From contig JAAVZD010000030.1 of the NCBI GenBank assembly GCA_022791475.1, positions 1 to 12,260 of the forward strand: a stretch of DNA of 12,260 bases. Reading direction: 5' to 3'. Source of the stretch: Clostridia bacterium. Its GTDB lineage: Bacteria > Bacillota_A > Clostridia > TANB77 > CAG-508. Shown one piece after another: positions 1-6,532 of this stretch (positions within the stretch are counted from its first letter, which is position 1; each line of letters opens with the position of its first letter). The notes beneath the pieces were generated by a model. It saw only the letters and a program-made list of their open reading frames with translations, did not search any database and was not told the DNA's origin. The translations under genes and the position numbers were made by a program.

Positions 1-60
1 AATATATAGACATTGTCAAAGATTGGTTATTATTTTATAATACAATTAGATTAAAATCAA

Positions 61-98
61 ATAAAAAATATGAGACTACAAATTAATGTAGTCCCATA
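61..98 (-). terminator. Rho-independent terminator of the 130-aa orphan gene
   Basis: The arms 87-98 and 69-80 pair over 12 bp around a 6-base loop. One pair (73/94) is a mismatch on the plus strand but a G-U wobble in the minus-strand transcript. In the minus direction the stem is followed at once by six U, an A and three U (68 down to 59), the classic intrinsic terminator layout. On the plus strand there is also a run of seven T at 106-112, but seven bases past the stem, so termination of plus-strand transcripts is less certain. The 3' untranslated stretch between the stop codon and this stem (99-169) holds only a weak 4-bp hairpin at 118-129 and T-rich sequence. Confidence 0.8.
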
Positions 99-169
99 TA
101 GGTTCTTTTTTTCGTGTCCACCAAAGTGGGTTCACTTCAAAGTTACCCTCATCTCTTTTTACTCTTTTT

Positions 170-562
170 TTATTCGTAAAATGTAATAAATTCCTGATAT
201 AAAGCTCTTTTTTCATCAAATAAAGCGCAAATTTTTGCGCATTTTTCTTGATAAAGAACAAAATCATCCAAAGTCATAGAAATAAAATCTTCCATACTAA
301 ATGGTAAATAATACTCTGAACTTGAAGCCATAAGAAAATACTTAATACAGTCATAATCTTCTTTACCATAATCTAACCATTTGTCAACAACAGTATCAAA
401 AACATTATTACCAAATACTTTGTCATACTCTTCTACAAAACCAAGAAACCGATCGATAATATCAGATTCTAAAAGTCTATCAATATTTAACTTTTTGTAA
501 GTAACATCATCTTCTTCAAAATCAGCTCTTATAATTTCTGCTAACCTTTCATTATCTGTCAT
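170..562 (-). CDS. Acidic 130-residue protein of unknown function
   Basis: I do not recognise this protein. It is 130 residues, strongly acidic (notably 15-20, 43-48 and 67-71) and rich in aromatic residues, with no signal peptide, no membrane segment and no metal-binding cluster; cysteines sit at 72, 108 and 112. It looks like a small, soluble, mostly helical cytoplasmic protein. The start is well supported: the ATG at 560-562 follows a perfect AAGGAGG (570-576) with a 7-base spacer. It is a single-gene unit with its own promoter (614-642) and terminator (61-98), divergent from rsmE. The size, acidity and independent expression would fit a small accessory or regulatory protein, but nothing in the sequence decides that. 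Confidence that it is a real gene is high; the function is unknown. Confidence 0.85.
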   Translation of the reverse strand: MTDNERLAEIIRADFEEDDVTYKKLNIDRLLESDIIDRFLGFVEEYDKVFGNNVFDTVVDKWLDYGKEDYDCIKYFLMASSSEYYLPFSMEDFISMTLDDFVLYQEKCAKICALFDEKRALYQEFITFYE

Positions 563-613
563 AATTTATCCTCCTTTAATTAAAAAAGAATTCTATTAAT
601 TAGTAACGTAACT

Positions 614-642
614 ATAATACAATAAAATCATACAAAAAGCAA
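614..642 (-). promoter_or_regulatory. Sigma-A-type promoter for the 130-aa orphan gene
   Basis: Read on the minus strand, the -35 box is TTGCTT (637-642) and the -10 box is TATTAT (614-619), with an exact 17-base spacer. Transcription would start near 607, giving a leader of about 45 bases before the ATG at 562. The ribosome binding site lies at 570-576. Confidence 0.6.
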
Positions 643-658
643 GTATTTGAAATTTTTA

Positions 659-687
659 TTTGCATAAACCTAAAATTATGATATAAT
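659..687 (+). promoter_or_regulatory. Extended -10 promoter for the rsmE operon
   Basis: The -35-like TTTGCA (659-664) is followed after 17 bases by a perfect TATAAT (682-687). A TG at 679-680, one base before the -10, makes it an extended -10 promoter. Transcription would start near 694, only about 20 bases ahead of the rsmE ATG. It is divergent from the promoter at 614-642, with no room for a long leader on this side. Confidence 0.7.
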
Positions 688-713
688 TACAAAAAAGAAA
701 AGAAGGAATTGTT

Positions 714-1454
714 ATGCAAAAGTTTTTTGTGAAAGATGAGCAAATAAAAGAAAATAGAATAGAAATTACAGGAACAGATGTAAACCATATAGTAAATGTA
801 CTTCGAATGAGAAAAGAAGACACAGTACAAATAAATAACTTATCTACATCCGAAAATTATATAGCTGAAATAATAGAGTATAGTAATGAAAGAATTACAT
901 GTAAGGTTATAGAAAAAATAGCATCTAAATCAGAAACAAATGTAGACATACATATATATCAGGCGCTTCCAAAGGCAGATAAAATGGAATTAATTATTCA
1001 AAAAACAACAGAAATAGGTGTAAAGAAAATTATTCCAGTTAGCATGGAAAGATGTATAGTTAAATTAGATGAAAAAGATAGCTTAAAAAAAGTAGAGAGA
1101 TGGCAAAAAATTTCTGAAGTAGCAGCAAAACAAAGTAAAAGAGATATAATACCAAAAATAGAAAATGTTATAAAAATATCAGAAGTATATACAAAACTAA
1201 GAGAATATGATTTATTCATAGTCTGTTATGAAGAAGAAAAGAAAAAGACTTTAAAAGAAGTATTAAAAAGCAATACTATAGCCAGAAAAATAGGAGTATT
1301 AATAGGACCAGAAGGCGGAATAGATATATCAGAAATACAAAAATTAAAAGAAAATGGAGCAATTATTGTAACATTAGGAAATAGAATACTGAGAACAGAA
1401 ACAGCACCAATAGTTATAGCAAGTAATATAATTTATGAATTAGAAGATAATTAG
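714..1454 (+). CDS. rsmE: 16S rRNA (uracil(1498)-N3)-methyltransferase RsmE
   Basis: RsmE methylates N3 of U1498 in 16S rRNA, near the decoding centre of the 30S subunit, using S-adenosylmethionine. The 246-residue length is normal for the family. The N-terminal RNA-binding (PUA-like) part is about 1-70, with the DVNHIVNVLRM stretch (22-32) typical. The C-terminal SPOUT domain follows, with ALPKADKMELIIQKTTEIGV at 84-103, AAKQSKR at 137-143, GPEGG at 198-202 and LGNRILRTETA at 221-231. The last two form the trefoil-knot SAM site. The start is fixed by AAGGA at 703-707, six bases before the ATG. It heads a plus-strand operon: the next gene starts 13 bases after its stop. The usual upstream partner prmA is not here; a divergent orphan gene is there instead. 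Confidence 0.96.
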   Translation: MQKFFVKDEQIKENRIEITGTDVNHIVNVLRMRKEDTVQINNLSTSENYIAEIIEYSNERITCKVIEKIASKSETNVDIHIYQALPKADKMELIIQKTTEIGVKKIIPVSMERCIVKLDEKDSLKKVERWQKISEVAAKQSKRDIIPKIENVIKISEVYTKLREYDLFIVCYEEEKKKTLKEVLKSNTIARKIGVLIGPEGGIDISEIQKLKENGAIIVTLGNRILRTETAPIVIASNIIYELEDN

Positions 1455-1467
1455 AAAGGAAATAATT

Positions 1468-2175
1468 ATGTCTGAGGAAATTAAAGAAACAAAAAAGAAA
1501 AGAACAAGTAAAAAAGCAAAAAAAGAAATAGAAACTAATAACAGATTTGTAGATGTAATAGAAAAAATGGAAGAAGAAACAAAAAAAGTACAGAAAAAAG
1601 AAAATATTGAAGATAAAAATACAGCAAAAGAAAATAAAGATAAACAAAAAGGTACTACAAGTAAAAAAAGAAATTTGCCAAAGAAAACACAAATAGAAAC
1701 ACAGCTTGAAACAATAGAAGAACAAATTAGAAAAAATAATACTACATTTAAAGAAGAAATTTCAAAAGTATACAAAGATATATTTGTTAATATTATATAT
1801 GCAAATGTAATATTAATATATTTTATACTATTAATAATAGGATATAAAACAATAGAAAAAAATATATTTTTAATAGGAATAAAAGTACTTAGTGTAGTAT
1901 CAATAATGCTAACTATATTTGTTTATGAAATAGCATATAAAAAAGATAGTGGAAAATGGGCAAAAAGAGGAATTGAATTGATGTTTTTATCAATAGGAAC
2001 ATTAATATCTTTAAAAATGTATTTACACTATAATAATAAATTTGTTAGTAGTATGACTTCACTTGCATTATTATTTTCTATATATTATGTAGGAAACTCA
2101 ATAATAATATATATGAAACAAAAGAAAGAAGCAAAGAAATATAAAAACGATATTAGAAAAATTGCTAAAAAGTAA
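1468..2175 (+). CDS. Membrane protein of unknown function, Lys-rich N-terminus and four membrane segments
   Basis: I do not recognise a family. The first ~100 residues are hydrophilic and extremely rich in Lys and Glu (KKKRTSKKAKK near 9-19, more Lys clusters at 39-73), probably disordered then helical (76-102). Four hydrophobic segments follow at about 106-126, 133-155, 168-187 and 193-215, and a basic tail (217-235) rich in Lys. By the positive-inside rule both ends should be cytoplasmic. The start has a good AAAGGA site (1455-1460) seven bases before the ATG. It sits 13 bases after rsmE and 24 bases before yicC, so it is almost certainly cotranscribed with them. The Lys-rich N-terminus could bind nucleic acid or acidic lipids, but this is a guess from composition and may just reflect A-rich DNA. 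Confidence 0.8.
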   Translation: MSEEIKETKKKRTSKKAKKEIETNNRFVDVIEKMEEETKKVQKKENIEDKNTAKENKDKQKGTTSKKRNLPKKTQIETQLETIEEQIRKNNTTFKEEISKVYKDIFVNIIYANVILIYFILLIIGYKTIEKNIFLIGIKVLSVVSIMLTIFVYEIAYKKDSGKWAKRGIELMFLSIGTLISLKMYLHYNNKFVSSMTSLALLFSIYYVGNSIIIYMKQKKEAKKYKNDIRKIAKK

Positions 2176-2199
2176 CTATGAGAGGAAAAAAATAGAAAA

Positions 2200-3075
2200 A
2201 TGAAAAGTATGACAGGCTTTGGAAGAGCCAAACTAGAAAAGAATGATAGAATATATAATATAGAAATAAAGAGCGTAAACCATAAATATAATGACATATC
2301 TATAAAATTACCAAGAAGCTTAGGTTATTTAGAAGATAAAATAAAGAAAACTATATTAAACAATATATCCAGAGGGAAAGTTGATGTATTTATAACATTT
2401 GAAAATTACAGTAATGAAGGAAAAGATATTATAGTAAATAAAGAACTTGTTAAAAATTATATGGACAAATTTATAGAACTTGCAAATGAAAATAATTTAA
2501 GTATAAATATACCAGTAACAGAAATAACAAAATTACCAGAGGTATTAACTTTAAAAGATGGTAATAATGATGAAAATGTAATAGAAACTGAATTATTAGA
2601 ATGCTTAAATGAAGCTATATATAACTTCATAAATATGAGGGAAGTTGAAGGAAATAGAATAAGAGAAGATTTAGAAAGAAGAATATCAAGAATAGAACCA
2701 CAAATAGAAAAAATTTCTGAATATTCTACTGGACTTATAGAAGAATATGTAGTAAAATTAAATGAGAGAATAAAAGAAATACTAAAAACAGACATAATAG
2801 ATGAAGCAAGACTCGCTACAGAAGTTGTTATATATGCAGACAAAAGCTCAGTAGAAGAAGAAATAACAAGATTAAGAAGTCATATAAATCAATTTAGACA
2901 AATGCTTAAAGAAGAAAAGCCAATAGGGAAAAAAATCGATTTTCTTATTCAAGAAATGAATAGAGAAATAAACACAACAGGCTCTAAATCTGCAAGTTTA
3001 GATATAACAAATTTAGTAATAGAAATAAAAACTCAGTTAGAAGACATACGAGAGCAAATACAAAATATAGAGTAA
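2200..3075 (+). CDS. yicC: YicC/YloC-family endoribonuclease
   Basis: This family is known as an endoribonuclease involved in RNA turnover, and is widely conserved beside gmk and rpoZ. The 291-residue length is normal. The N-terminal YicC domain opens with the family signature MKSMTGFGRA (1-10) and continues through SVNHKYNDISIKLP (25-38). The C-terminal DUF1732 domain is about 205-291, with LATEVVIYADK (205-215), the EEITRLRSHINQF stretch (220-232), and the hallmark FLIQEMNREINTTGSK at 248-263. The protein ends in the typical REQIQNIE. The start is chosen from this signature; its ribosome binding site AGAGGA (2181-2186) lies 13 bases from the ATG, longer than ideal. Only 15 bases separate it from rpoZ, whereas DUF370 and gmk usually lie between them in Firmicutes. 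Confidence 0.95.
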   Translation: MKSMTGFGRAKLEKNDRIYNIEIKSVNHKYNDISIKLPRSLGYLEDKIKKTILNNISRGKVDVFITFENYSNEGKDIIVNKELVKNYMDKFIELANENNLSINIPVTEITKLPEVLTLKDGNNDENVIETELLECLNEAIYNFINMREVEGNRIREDLERRISRIEPQIEKISEYSTGLIEEYVVKLNERIKEILKTDIIDEARLATEVVIYADKSSVEEEITRLRSHINQFRQMLKEEKPIGKKIDFLIQEMNREINTTGSKSASLDITNLVIEIKTQLEDIREQIQNIE

Positions 3076-3090
3076 ATAAGAAAGGGGAAT

Positions 3091-3297
3091 ATGATAATTA
3101 TGATGGTAAAACCAACAACAGCAGAATTGTTAGAAAAAGCTGATAGCAAATTTAGATTAGTAATAGCAACAGCAAAAAGAGCAAGACAAATAGCAGAAGG
3201 AGAAGAAAAACTTACAAATGTTGATGAAGAAGCACCAGTAACAATTGCAGCAAATGAAATAGCAGAAGACAAAGTTAAAATTGAAATAGAAGAATAA
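3091..3297 (+). CDS. rpoZ: RNA polymerase omega subunit
   Basis: Omega is the small subunit that helps fold and assemble the beta' subunit of RNA polymerase. The 68-residue protein has the family core: PTTAELLEKADSKFRLV (8-24), then the AKRARQIAEG motif (28-37), and an acidic C-terminus. Length is normal for a Firmicute omega. The start is ambiguous. The ATG at 3091 lies only about three bases after the AAAGGGG site (3081-3087), while in-frame ATGs at 3100 and 3103 lie 12 to 15 bases after it. The leading MII residues are not typical of omega, so MMVKPTTAELL starting at 3100 is quite possible. It is the last gene of the rsmE operon. No T-run terminator follows it; a GC-rich palindromic repeat lies 34 bases after the stop. 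Confidence 0.93.
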   Translation: MIIMMVKPTTAELLEKADSKFRLVIATAKRARQIAEGEEKLTNVDEEAPVTIAANEIAEDKVKIEIEE

Positions 3298-3331
3298 AAT
3301 AAAAATATTTGAAAATAATATGTAATATGTA

Positions 3332-3356
3332 GGGCCGCCATTTTATTAGGCGACCC
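3332..3356 (+). repeat. GC-rich palindromic repeat, single copy (REP-like)
   Basis: GGGCCGCC (3332-3339) and GGCGACCC (3349-3356) pair over 8 positions with one mismatch (3335/3353) across a 9-base A/T loop. The mismatch would be a G-U wobble in minus-strand RNA. The core is the same as in the two palindromes at 10716-10805, which makes it a dispersed repeat. It stands out sharply against the AT-rich background. No T-run follows, so it is not a classic terminator, although it could slow polymerase or protect the rpoZ mRNA 3' end. Confidence 0.65.
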
Positions 3357-3500
3357 AATCTTTATAGAAATAACTTTAGTAAAGAGTCAATAGTGAAAAA
3401 TACAAACCTACGGTTTGATGTAGGGGCTTAATCTGTAAGGAATACCTGTAAGAATTTACTTAAATTATGCCCTTTAATAATATATTAAAAGGAGTATTTT
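3357..3500 (+). other. Non-coding leader region before the kinase-like gene
   Basis: No ORF is visible here. Two small hairpins compete: AAACC (3404-3408) can pair with GGTTT (3412-3416), or CCTAC (3407-3411) with GTAGG (3420-3424). The 7-mer CTGTAAG occurs twice (3433-3439 and 3446-3452). A possible promoter, TTTACT (3455-3460), 17 bases, TAATAT (3478-3483), would start transcription inside the ribosome binding site, so it is doubtful. I see no convincing promoter, so the kinase-like gene may be read through from rpoZ. AAGGAG (3489-3494) six bases before the ATG is a good ribosome binding site. Confidence 0.4.
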
Positions 3501-4062
3501 ATGGAAAAGAAAAAAATTATATCAATAACTGGAGAACTAGCAAGTGGAAAAACTGTAATAGCAAAAATAATAACAGAAAAATTAAATTATGGAATATATA
3601 AAAATGGAGAATATTTTAGGAAATTAGCAAAAGAGCATAATATGGATGTAACAAGTTTTAATAAATACGTAGAAAAGCACCCAGAAATAGACCATGCAAT
3701 AGAAAAAAGCGCTACGGAATATGCAAAAACACACGAAGAATTTGTAATAGATGCAAGGCTTCGGATGGTATGCTGTACCAGAATCTTTTAAAGTATACCT
3801 AACAGTAGATATAGACGAAGCAGCAAAAAGAGCATTTGGTGATGAAAAAAGAAAAGCAACAGAAAGTTTTGAAACCGTAGAAGAACAAAAACAAGATTTG
3901 ATAACAAGATATAATCTAGAAAACGAAAGATATTTCAAACTATATAATGTAAAAAAACAAGATTTATCAAACTATGACCTAGTAATAGACACAACAGAAG
4001 GAAACCCAGAAAAACAAGCTGAAAAGATAATAGAAGAATATAAAAAATGGTTAGAAAAATAA
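3501..4062 (+). pseudogene. Cytidylate-kinase-like P-loop nucleotide kinase, split by a +1 frameshift
   Basis: Two reading frames together make one 186-residue kinase. Residues 1-87 (3501-3761) carry the Walker A loop GELASGKT (11-18) that binds ATP phosphates, and the NGEYFRKLAKEHNMD stretch (35-49) typical of cytidylate-kinase-like (Cytidylate_kin2-type) proteins. The second part (3763-4062) continues with GWYAVPESFKVYLTVDID, the basic lid region FGDEKRK, and LVIDTT near the C-terminus. One extra base, probably the C at 3762, breaks the frame; without it the protein reads VIDARL-GWYAVPES as expected. Unshifted translation stops at 3789-3791 after 96 residues. Everything else is well kept, including ribosome binding site and terminator, so this is either a very recent mutation, a sequencing or assembly error, or a +1 recoding site. 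A separate start at 3751 (ATG, no ribosome binding site) is unlikely. The exact NMP substrate cannot be read from sequence. Confidence 0.8.
3756..3765 (+). other. Frameshift junction AGG-CTT-CGG-A in the kinase-like gene
   Basis: In the upstream frame the codons are AGG (3756-3758), CTT (3759-3761) and CGG (3762-3764). In the downstream frame GGA starts at 3763. Slipping of the CTT-reading tRNA by +1 onto TTC would place GGA next and restore the family sequence. CGG is not a codon I noticed elsewhere in this window's genes, so it could act as a slow codon. Established +1 sites with CTT slipping exist (bacterial prfB CTT-TGA; yeast Ty1 CTT-AGG-C). A plain one-base insertion gives the same picture. 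Confidence 0.45.
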
Positions 4063-4089
4063 AAAAATGTGGCAAAGCCACATTTTTTT
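4061..4089. terminator. Bidirectional intrinsic terminator between convergent genes
   Basis: A perfect stem, 4061-4073 with 4077-4089 around the loop AAA, has a GC-containing core (TGTGGC/GCCACA) flanked by seven A on the left and seven T on the right. It therefore works as hairpin plus U-run in both directions. It begins inside the stop codon area of the kinase-like gene and overlaps the stop codon of the convergent GT51 gene (4088-4090). Confidence 0.9.
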
Positions 4090-4780
4090 ATTCTTCTATT
4101 TTATCTGCCTCTTCCTGACTCAAATACCCATACTCAACCATAGAACGAATAACCTTTCCTTGTCTACTCTTAGCCAAATCAGGGTTAATTGTAGGAGCAT
4201 ATACAGAAGGAGCATTTGGAACACCTGCTAGAAGAGTCGCTTCATATAAGCTTAAGTCCTTAGGCTCTTTTTCATAATATCCCTTTGAAGCCTCTTTAAT
4301 TCCATAATAACCTTCGCCAAAATAAATAGTATTAAAATATAACTCTAATATTTCATCTTTAGAATAATTATTTTCTAAGTCAAAAGATAAAATTATTTCA
4401 GCAACTTTTCTATAAACAAAATTCTTTTCACTAATAAAATACAAGTTTTTAGCAACTTGCTGAGTTATTGTACTACCACCTTCATTTAACTCTTTAGCTT
4501 GTAAATTTGAAACAATAGCCCTTCCAATAGAAATTATATCAATAGCTCCATGTTCTTTAAACCTATGGTCTTCAACAGCAATTATTGCATCTTGATAATA
4601 TTTAGGAACATCACCTATTGAAACAAAATTAACATCATTTTGAATATTTGAAACTTTTTTCTCTAAACTAACCTCTTTAATTGCATTTTTATACATACTA
4701 TATCCGTTATAAATAATAAAAGAAGAAATAAGAACTAAAACAATTAGAACAATTAATAATAATCTTTTTACAAATTTCAT
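4088..4780 (-). CDS. Monofunctional peptidoglycan glycosyltransferase (GT51, transglycosylase)
   Basis: GT51 enzymes polymerise lipid II into glycan strands on the outer face of the membrane. The 230-residue protein has one membrane anchor (about 5-27) and then only the GT51 domain: IIAVEDHRFKEHGAID (66-81, with catalytic Glu70), GGSTITQQVAKNLYF (101-115), RKVAEIILSFDLE (124-136), YSKDEILELYFN (139-150) and LYEATLLAGVPNAPSVYAP (178-196). There is no penicillin-binding transpeptidase domain; the protein ends soon after the GT51 fold, so it is monofunctional, not a truncated PBP1. An upstream in-frame ATG at 4816 would add 12 residues, but the ATG at 4780 has a perfect AAGGAGGG (4788-4795) seven bases away and begins MKFVKRLLLI, a normal membrane anchor. 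It is a single-gene unit, convergent with the kinase-like gene and divergent from the GT-C-like gene. Confidence 0.93.
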   Translation of the reverse strand: MKFVKRLLLIVLIVLVLISSFIIYNGYSMYKNAIKEVSLEKKVSNIQNDVNFVSIGDVPKYYQDAIIAVEDHRFKEHGAIDIISIGRAIVSNLQAKELNEGGSTITQQVAKNLYFISEKNFVYRKVAEIILSFDLENNYSKDEILELYFNTIYFGEGYYGIKEASKGYYEKEPKDLSLYEATLLAGVPNAPSVYAPTINPDLAKSRQGKVIRSMVEYGYLSQEEADKIEE

Positions 4781-4804
4781 ATATATTCCCTCCTTGCAAT
4801 TAAC

Positions 4805-4810
4805 ATTATA
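4805..4810 (-). promoter_or_regulatory. Possible -10 box for the GT51 gene
   Basis: A perfect TATAAT on the minus strand (4805-4810) would start transcription near 4798, just upstream of the ribosome binding site at 4788-4795. No good -35 box is found at the right distance. The 11-mer TTAACATTATA occurs at 4800-4810 and again at 4856-4866, so a second identical -10 lies 56 bases upstream; either could be used. Confidence 0.35.
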
Positions 4811-4867
4811 TAACAATAAAGTTAAAAAATATATACTTAATTTATTAAAATTTTATTAACATTATAA

Positions 4868-4896
4868 TTGAAAATGTTAATTTATTGATATATAAT
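4868..4896 (+). promoter_or_regulatory. Strong sigma-A-type promoter for the GT-C-like gene
   Basis: TTGAAA (4868-4873, five of six consensus bases), an exact 17-base spacer, then a perfect TATAAT (4891-4896). Transcription would start near 4903, about 20 bases before the ATG at 4923. The ribosome binding site AGGGGA is at 4912-4917. Confidence 0.75.
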
Positions 4897-4922
4897 TATC
4901 AAAAAGGTAATAGGGGAAGAAA

Positions 4923-6434
4923 ATGAAAAAAATTATATATTTTTGTGGACTAATATTTTTGAGTATAGTAATAGTTTTAAATTTAACATTTACAGCAAAT
5001 CTAGATTTATCAGAGCATATTACAATAAAATTTAATAGCTTTGTATATATAATAGGAATAATAGTATTAGGAATATCACTATATATTATAAATAAAACTA
5101 TAAATGAAAAATTATATGAAGATATAGAAAAAAGGAAAAAAGTTAGAAAAATATTATTTATTATTACAATTAGTATTTATATAATATTTAATATAATATG
5201 GTGTATTTTAGTAAGGCCACCAATAGTAGGAGATCAAATACATGCTTGTAATTTAGCACAAACCTTTTATAATGGAAATTTAGAAGAGTTTTTACCAAAT
5301 ATGACATATGCAAATATTCCACTTAGTGATTATATGCAAGCATATCATCAACAAATATCATTGTCATTTGTATTTAGTATATTTTTTAGAATAATACATT
5401 ATGATGGAATAGGGATACTAAGGGTTTTAAATATTATAGGAAATATATTTATAGTTATAGCCCTATATAAAATAGGTACGCAATTATCTAAAAAATATAA
5501 AGTAAATAAAGTATTTTTACTTTTCCTAATAACAACATTTATATCATTGACAATGCTTTCAACCTTTATATATGGAGATATTCCAAGTATAGCATTATGC
5601 CTATTTTCAGTATATTTTATAATGAAATATAATGAAACTGGTAAAATTAGATATCCAATTACAGCGTCAATACTAACAATGTTTGCATATATGATGAGAA
5701 TGAATAGCCTAATATTTATAATAGCAACAGTAATATATTTATTAATAAACTTATTTAATGAATTTACAAAAAGAAATACAAAACAAAATTTAATAAAAAT
5801 ACTAATAATAGCAATGTATATAATTATATCAATAATACCATCATCACTTGTAAAAACATATTATTTAAACAAATATAATTTAGATAAAGAAAAAGAATAT
5901 CCAAATATAAGTTATTTCCTAATGGCAATGGAAGAATCTTGGAGAGGTAATGGATGGTATAATGAAGATATAGGAGAGCCAGCACTAAAAGATCCAATAA
6001 ACAAAAAAATAGAATATAAAGATAGAATAAAAGAAAGATTAACGTATTTTAGTAAACATTTAGACTATACCTTTGATTTTTACACAAAGAAAATAGCATC
6101 AATGTGGACAGAAAATACATATTCAGCAGTAAGAAGTAATTGGTCTGAAGAAAACGACAAAATAGTAAATGTTACTAAGCCACTAATGGTATATCAAAAA
6201 ACAATATTAATACTAATGTGTGTTTGCAGTTTGATAATATTAATACAAAACAGAAAAAATCTTTCAATTGATGTCATATTCTTAATAACCATTTTTATAG
6301 GAGGCTTTGCATTTCACATACTATGGGAAGCAAAATCAAGGTATATAATTCCATACATAATAGTACTGATTCCAGTAGCTGCTATATGTATAAACAAAAT
6401 AAATTTGAAAGAAAAATTAAAAAATATAAAATAA
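4923..6434 (+). CDS. Multi-pass membrane protein, probable GT-C-fold glycosyltransferase
   Basis: The 503-residue protein has about eleven hydrophobic segments (roughly 3-23, 38-58, 77-97, 145-158, 166-184, 196-213, 219-235, 247-280 possibly as two, 291-309, 424-441, 450-466, 472-490). The first extracytoplasmic loop contains RPPIVGDQIHACNLAQ (98-113), in the place where GT-C enzymes such as the PMT/ArnT group carry their catalytic acid, here probably Asp104. A large soluble loop (about 310-422) rich in aromatic and charged residues follows. The segment HILWEAKSRYIIPY (465-478) resembles a motif common in Firmicute mannosyltransferase-like membrane proteins. Such enzymes move a sugar from a polyprenyl-phosphate carrier onto a protein, lipid or wall polymer outside the membrane; the acceptor is unknown. 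It stands alone, with its own promoter and terminator. The membrane topology is certain; the enzyme class is inference from the motifs. Confidence 0.8.
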   Translation: MKKIIYFCGLIFLSIVIVLNLTFTANLDLSEHITIKFNSFVYIIGIIVLGISLYIINKTINEKLYEDIEKRKKVRKILFIITISIYIIFNIIWCILVRPPIVGDQIHACNLAQTFYNGNLEEFLPNMTYANIPLSDYMQAYHQQISLSFVFSIFFRIIHYDGIGILRVLNIIGNIFIVIALYKIGTQLSKKYKVNKVFLLFLITTFISLTMLSTFIYGDIPSIALCLFSVYFIMKYNETGKIRYPITASILTMFAYMMRMNSLIFIIATVIYLLINLFNEFTKRNTKQNLIKILIIAMYIIISIIPSSLVKTYYLNKYNLDKEKEYPNISYFLMAMEESWRGNGWYNEDIGEPALKDPINKKIEYKDRIKERLTYFSKHLDYTFDFYTKKIASMWTENTYSAVRSNWSEENDKIVNVTKPLMVYQKTILILMCVCSLIILIQNRKNLSIDVIFLITIFIGGFAFHILWEAKSRYIIPYIIVLIPVAAICINKINLKEKLKNIK

Positions 6435-6463
6435 ATAAAAAAGTAAGAATTAAATTTTACACT

Positions 6464-6495
6464 ATAAAGGCATAGGAAACTATGCCTTTGTTTTA
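6464..6495 (+). terminator. Intrinsic terminator after the GT-C-like gene
   Basis: A perfect 10-bp stem, 6466-6475 with 6480-6489, is closed by a GAAA tetraloop (6476-6479) and can be extended by a U-G and an A-U pair. It is followed by G and four T and lies 31 bases past the stop codon. The short T-run makes it moderate in strength. It isolates this gene from the ftsEX cluster. Confidence 0.8.
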
Positions 6496-6532
6496 TATCC
6501 AAAAATTGTATATGTTTTTATTGTGAAAACTA

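Noticed and set aside
76..267. A 63-residue minus-strand ORF
   Set aside because: It overlaps the well-supported 130-residue gene in another frame, runs through that gene's 3' untranslated region and terminator, and has no ribosome binding site.
1414..1775. Two antisense ORFs rich in Phe, Cys and Ser opposite the Lys-rich N-terminus of the unknown membrane protein
   Set aside because: They are the complement of A-rich Lys/Glu codons; the low-complexity Phe-rich composition is an artefact of strand bias.
3332..3356. An intrinsic terminator for the rpoZ operon
   Set aside because: The stem carries a mismatch on this strand and is not followed by a T-run, and the same core occurs elsewhere as a repeat.
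3751..4062. An independent 103-residue gene starting at the ATG at 3751
   Set aside because: There is no ribosome binding site before this ATG, and the protein lacks the kinase N-terminus, which is supplied in the other frame directly upstream. It is the second half of the split kinase.
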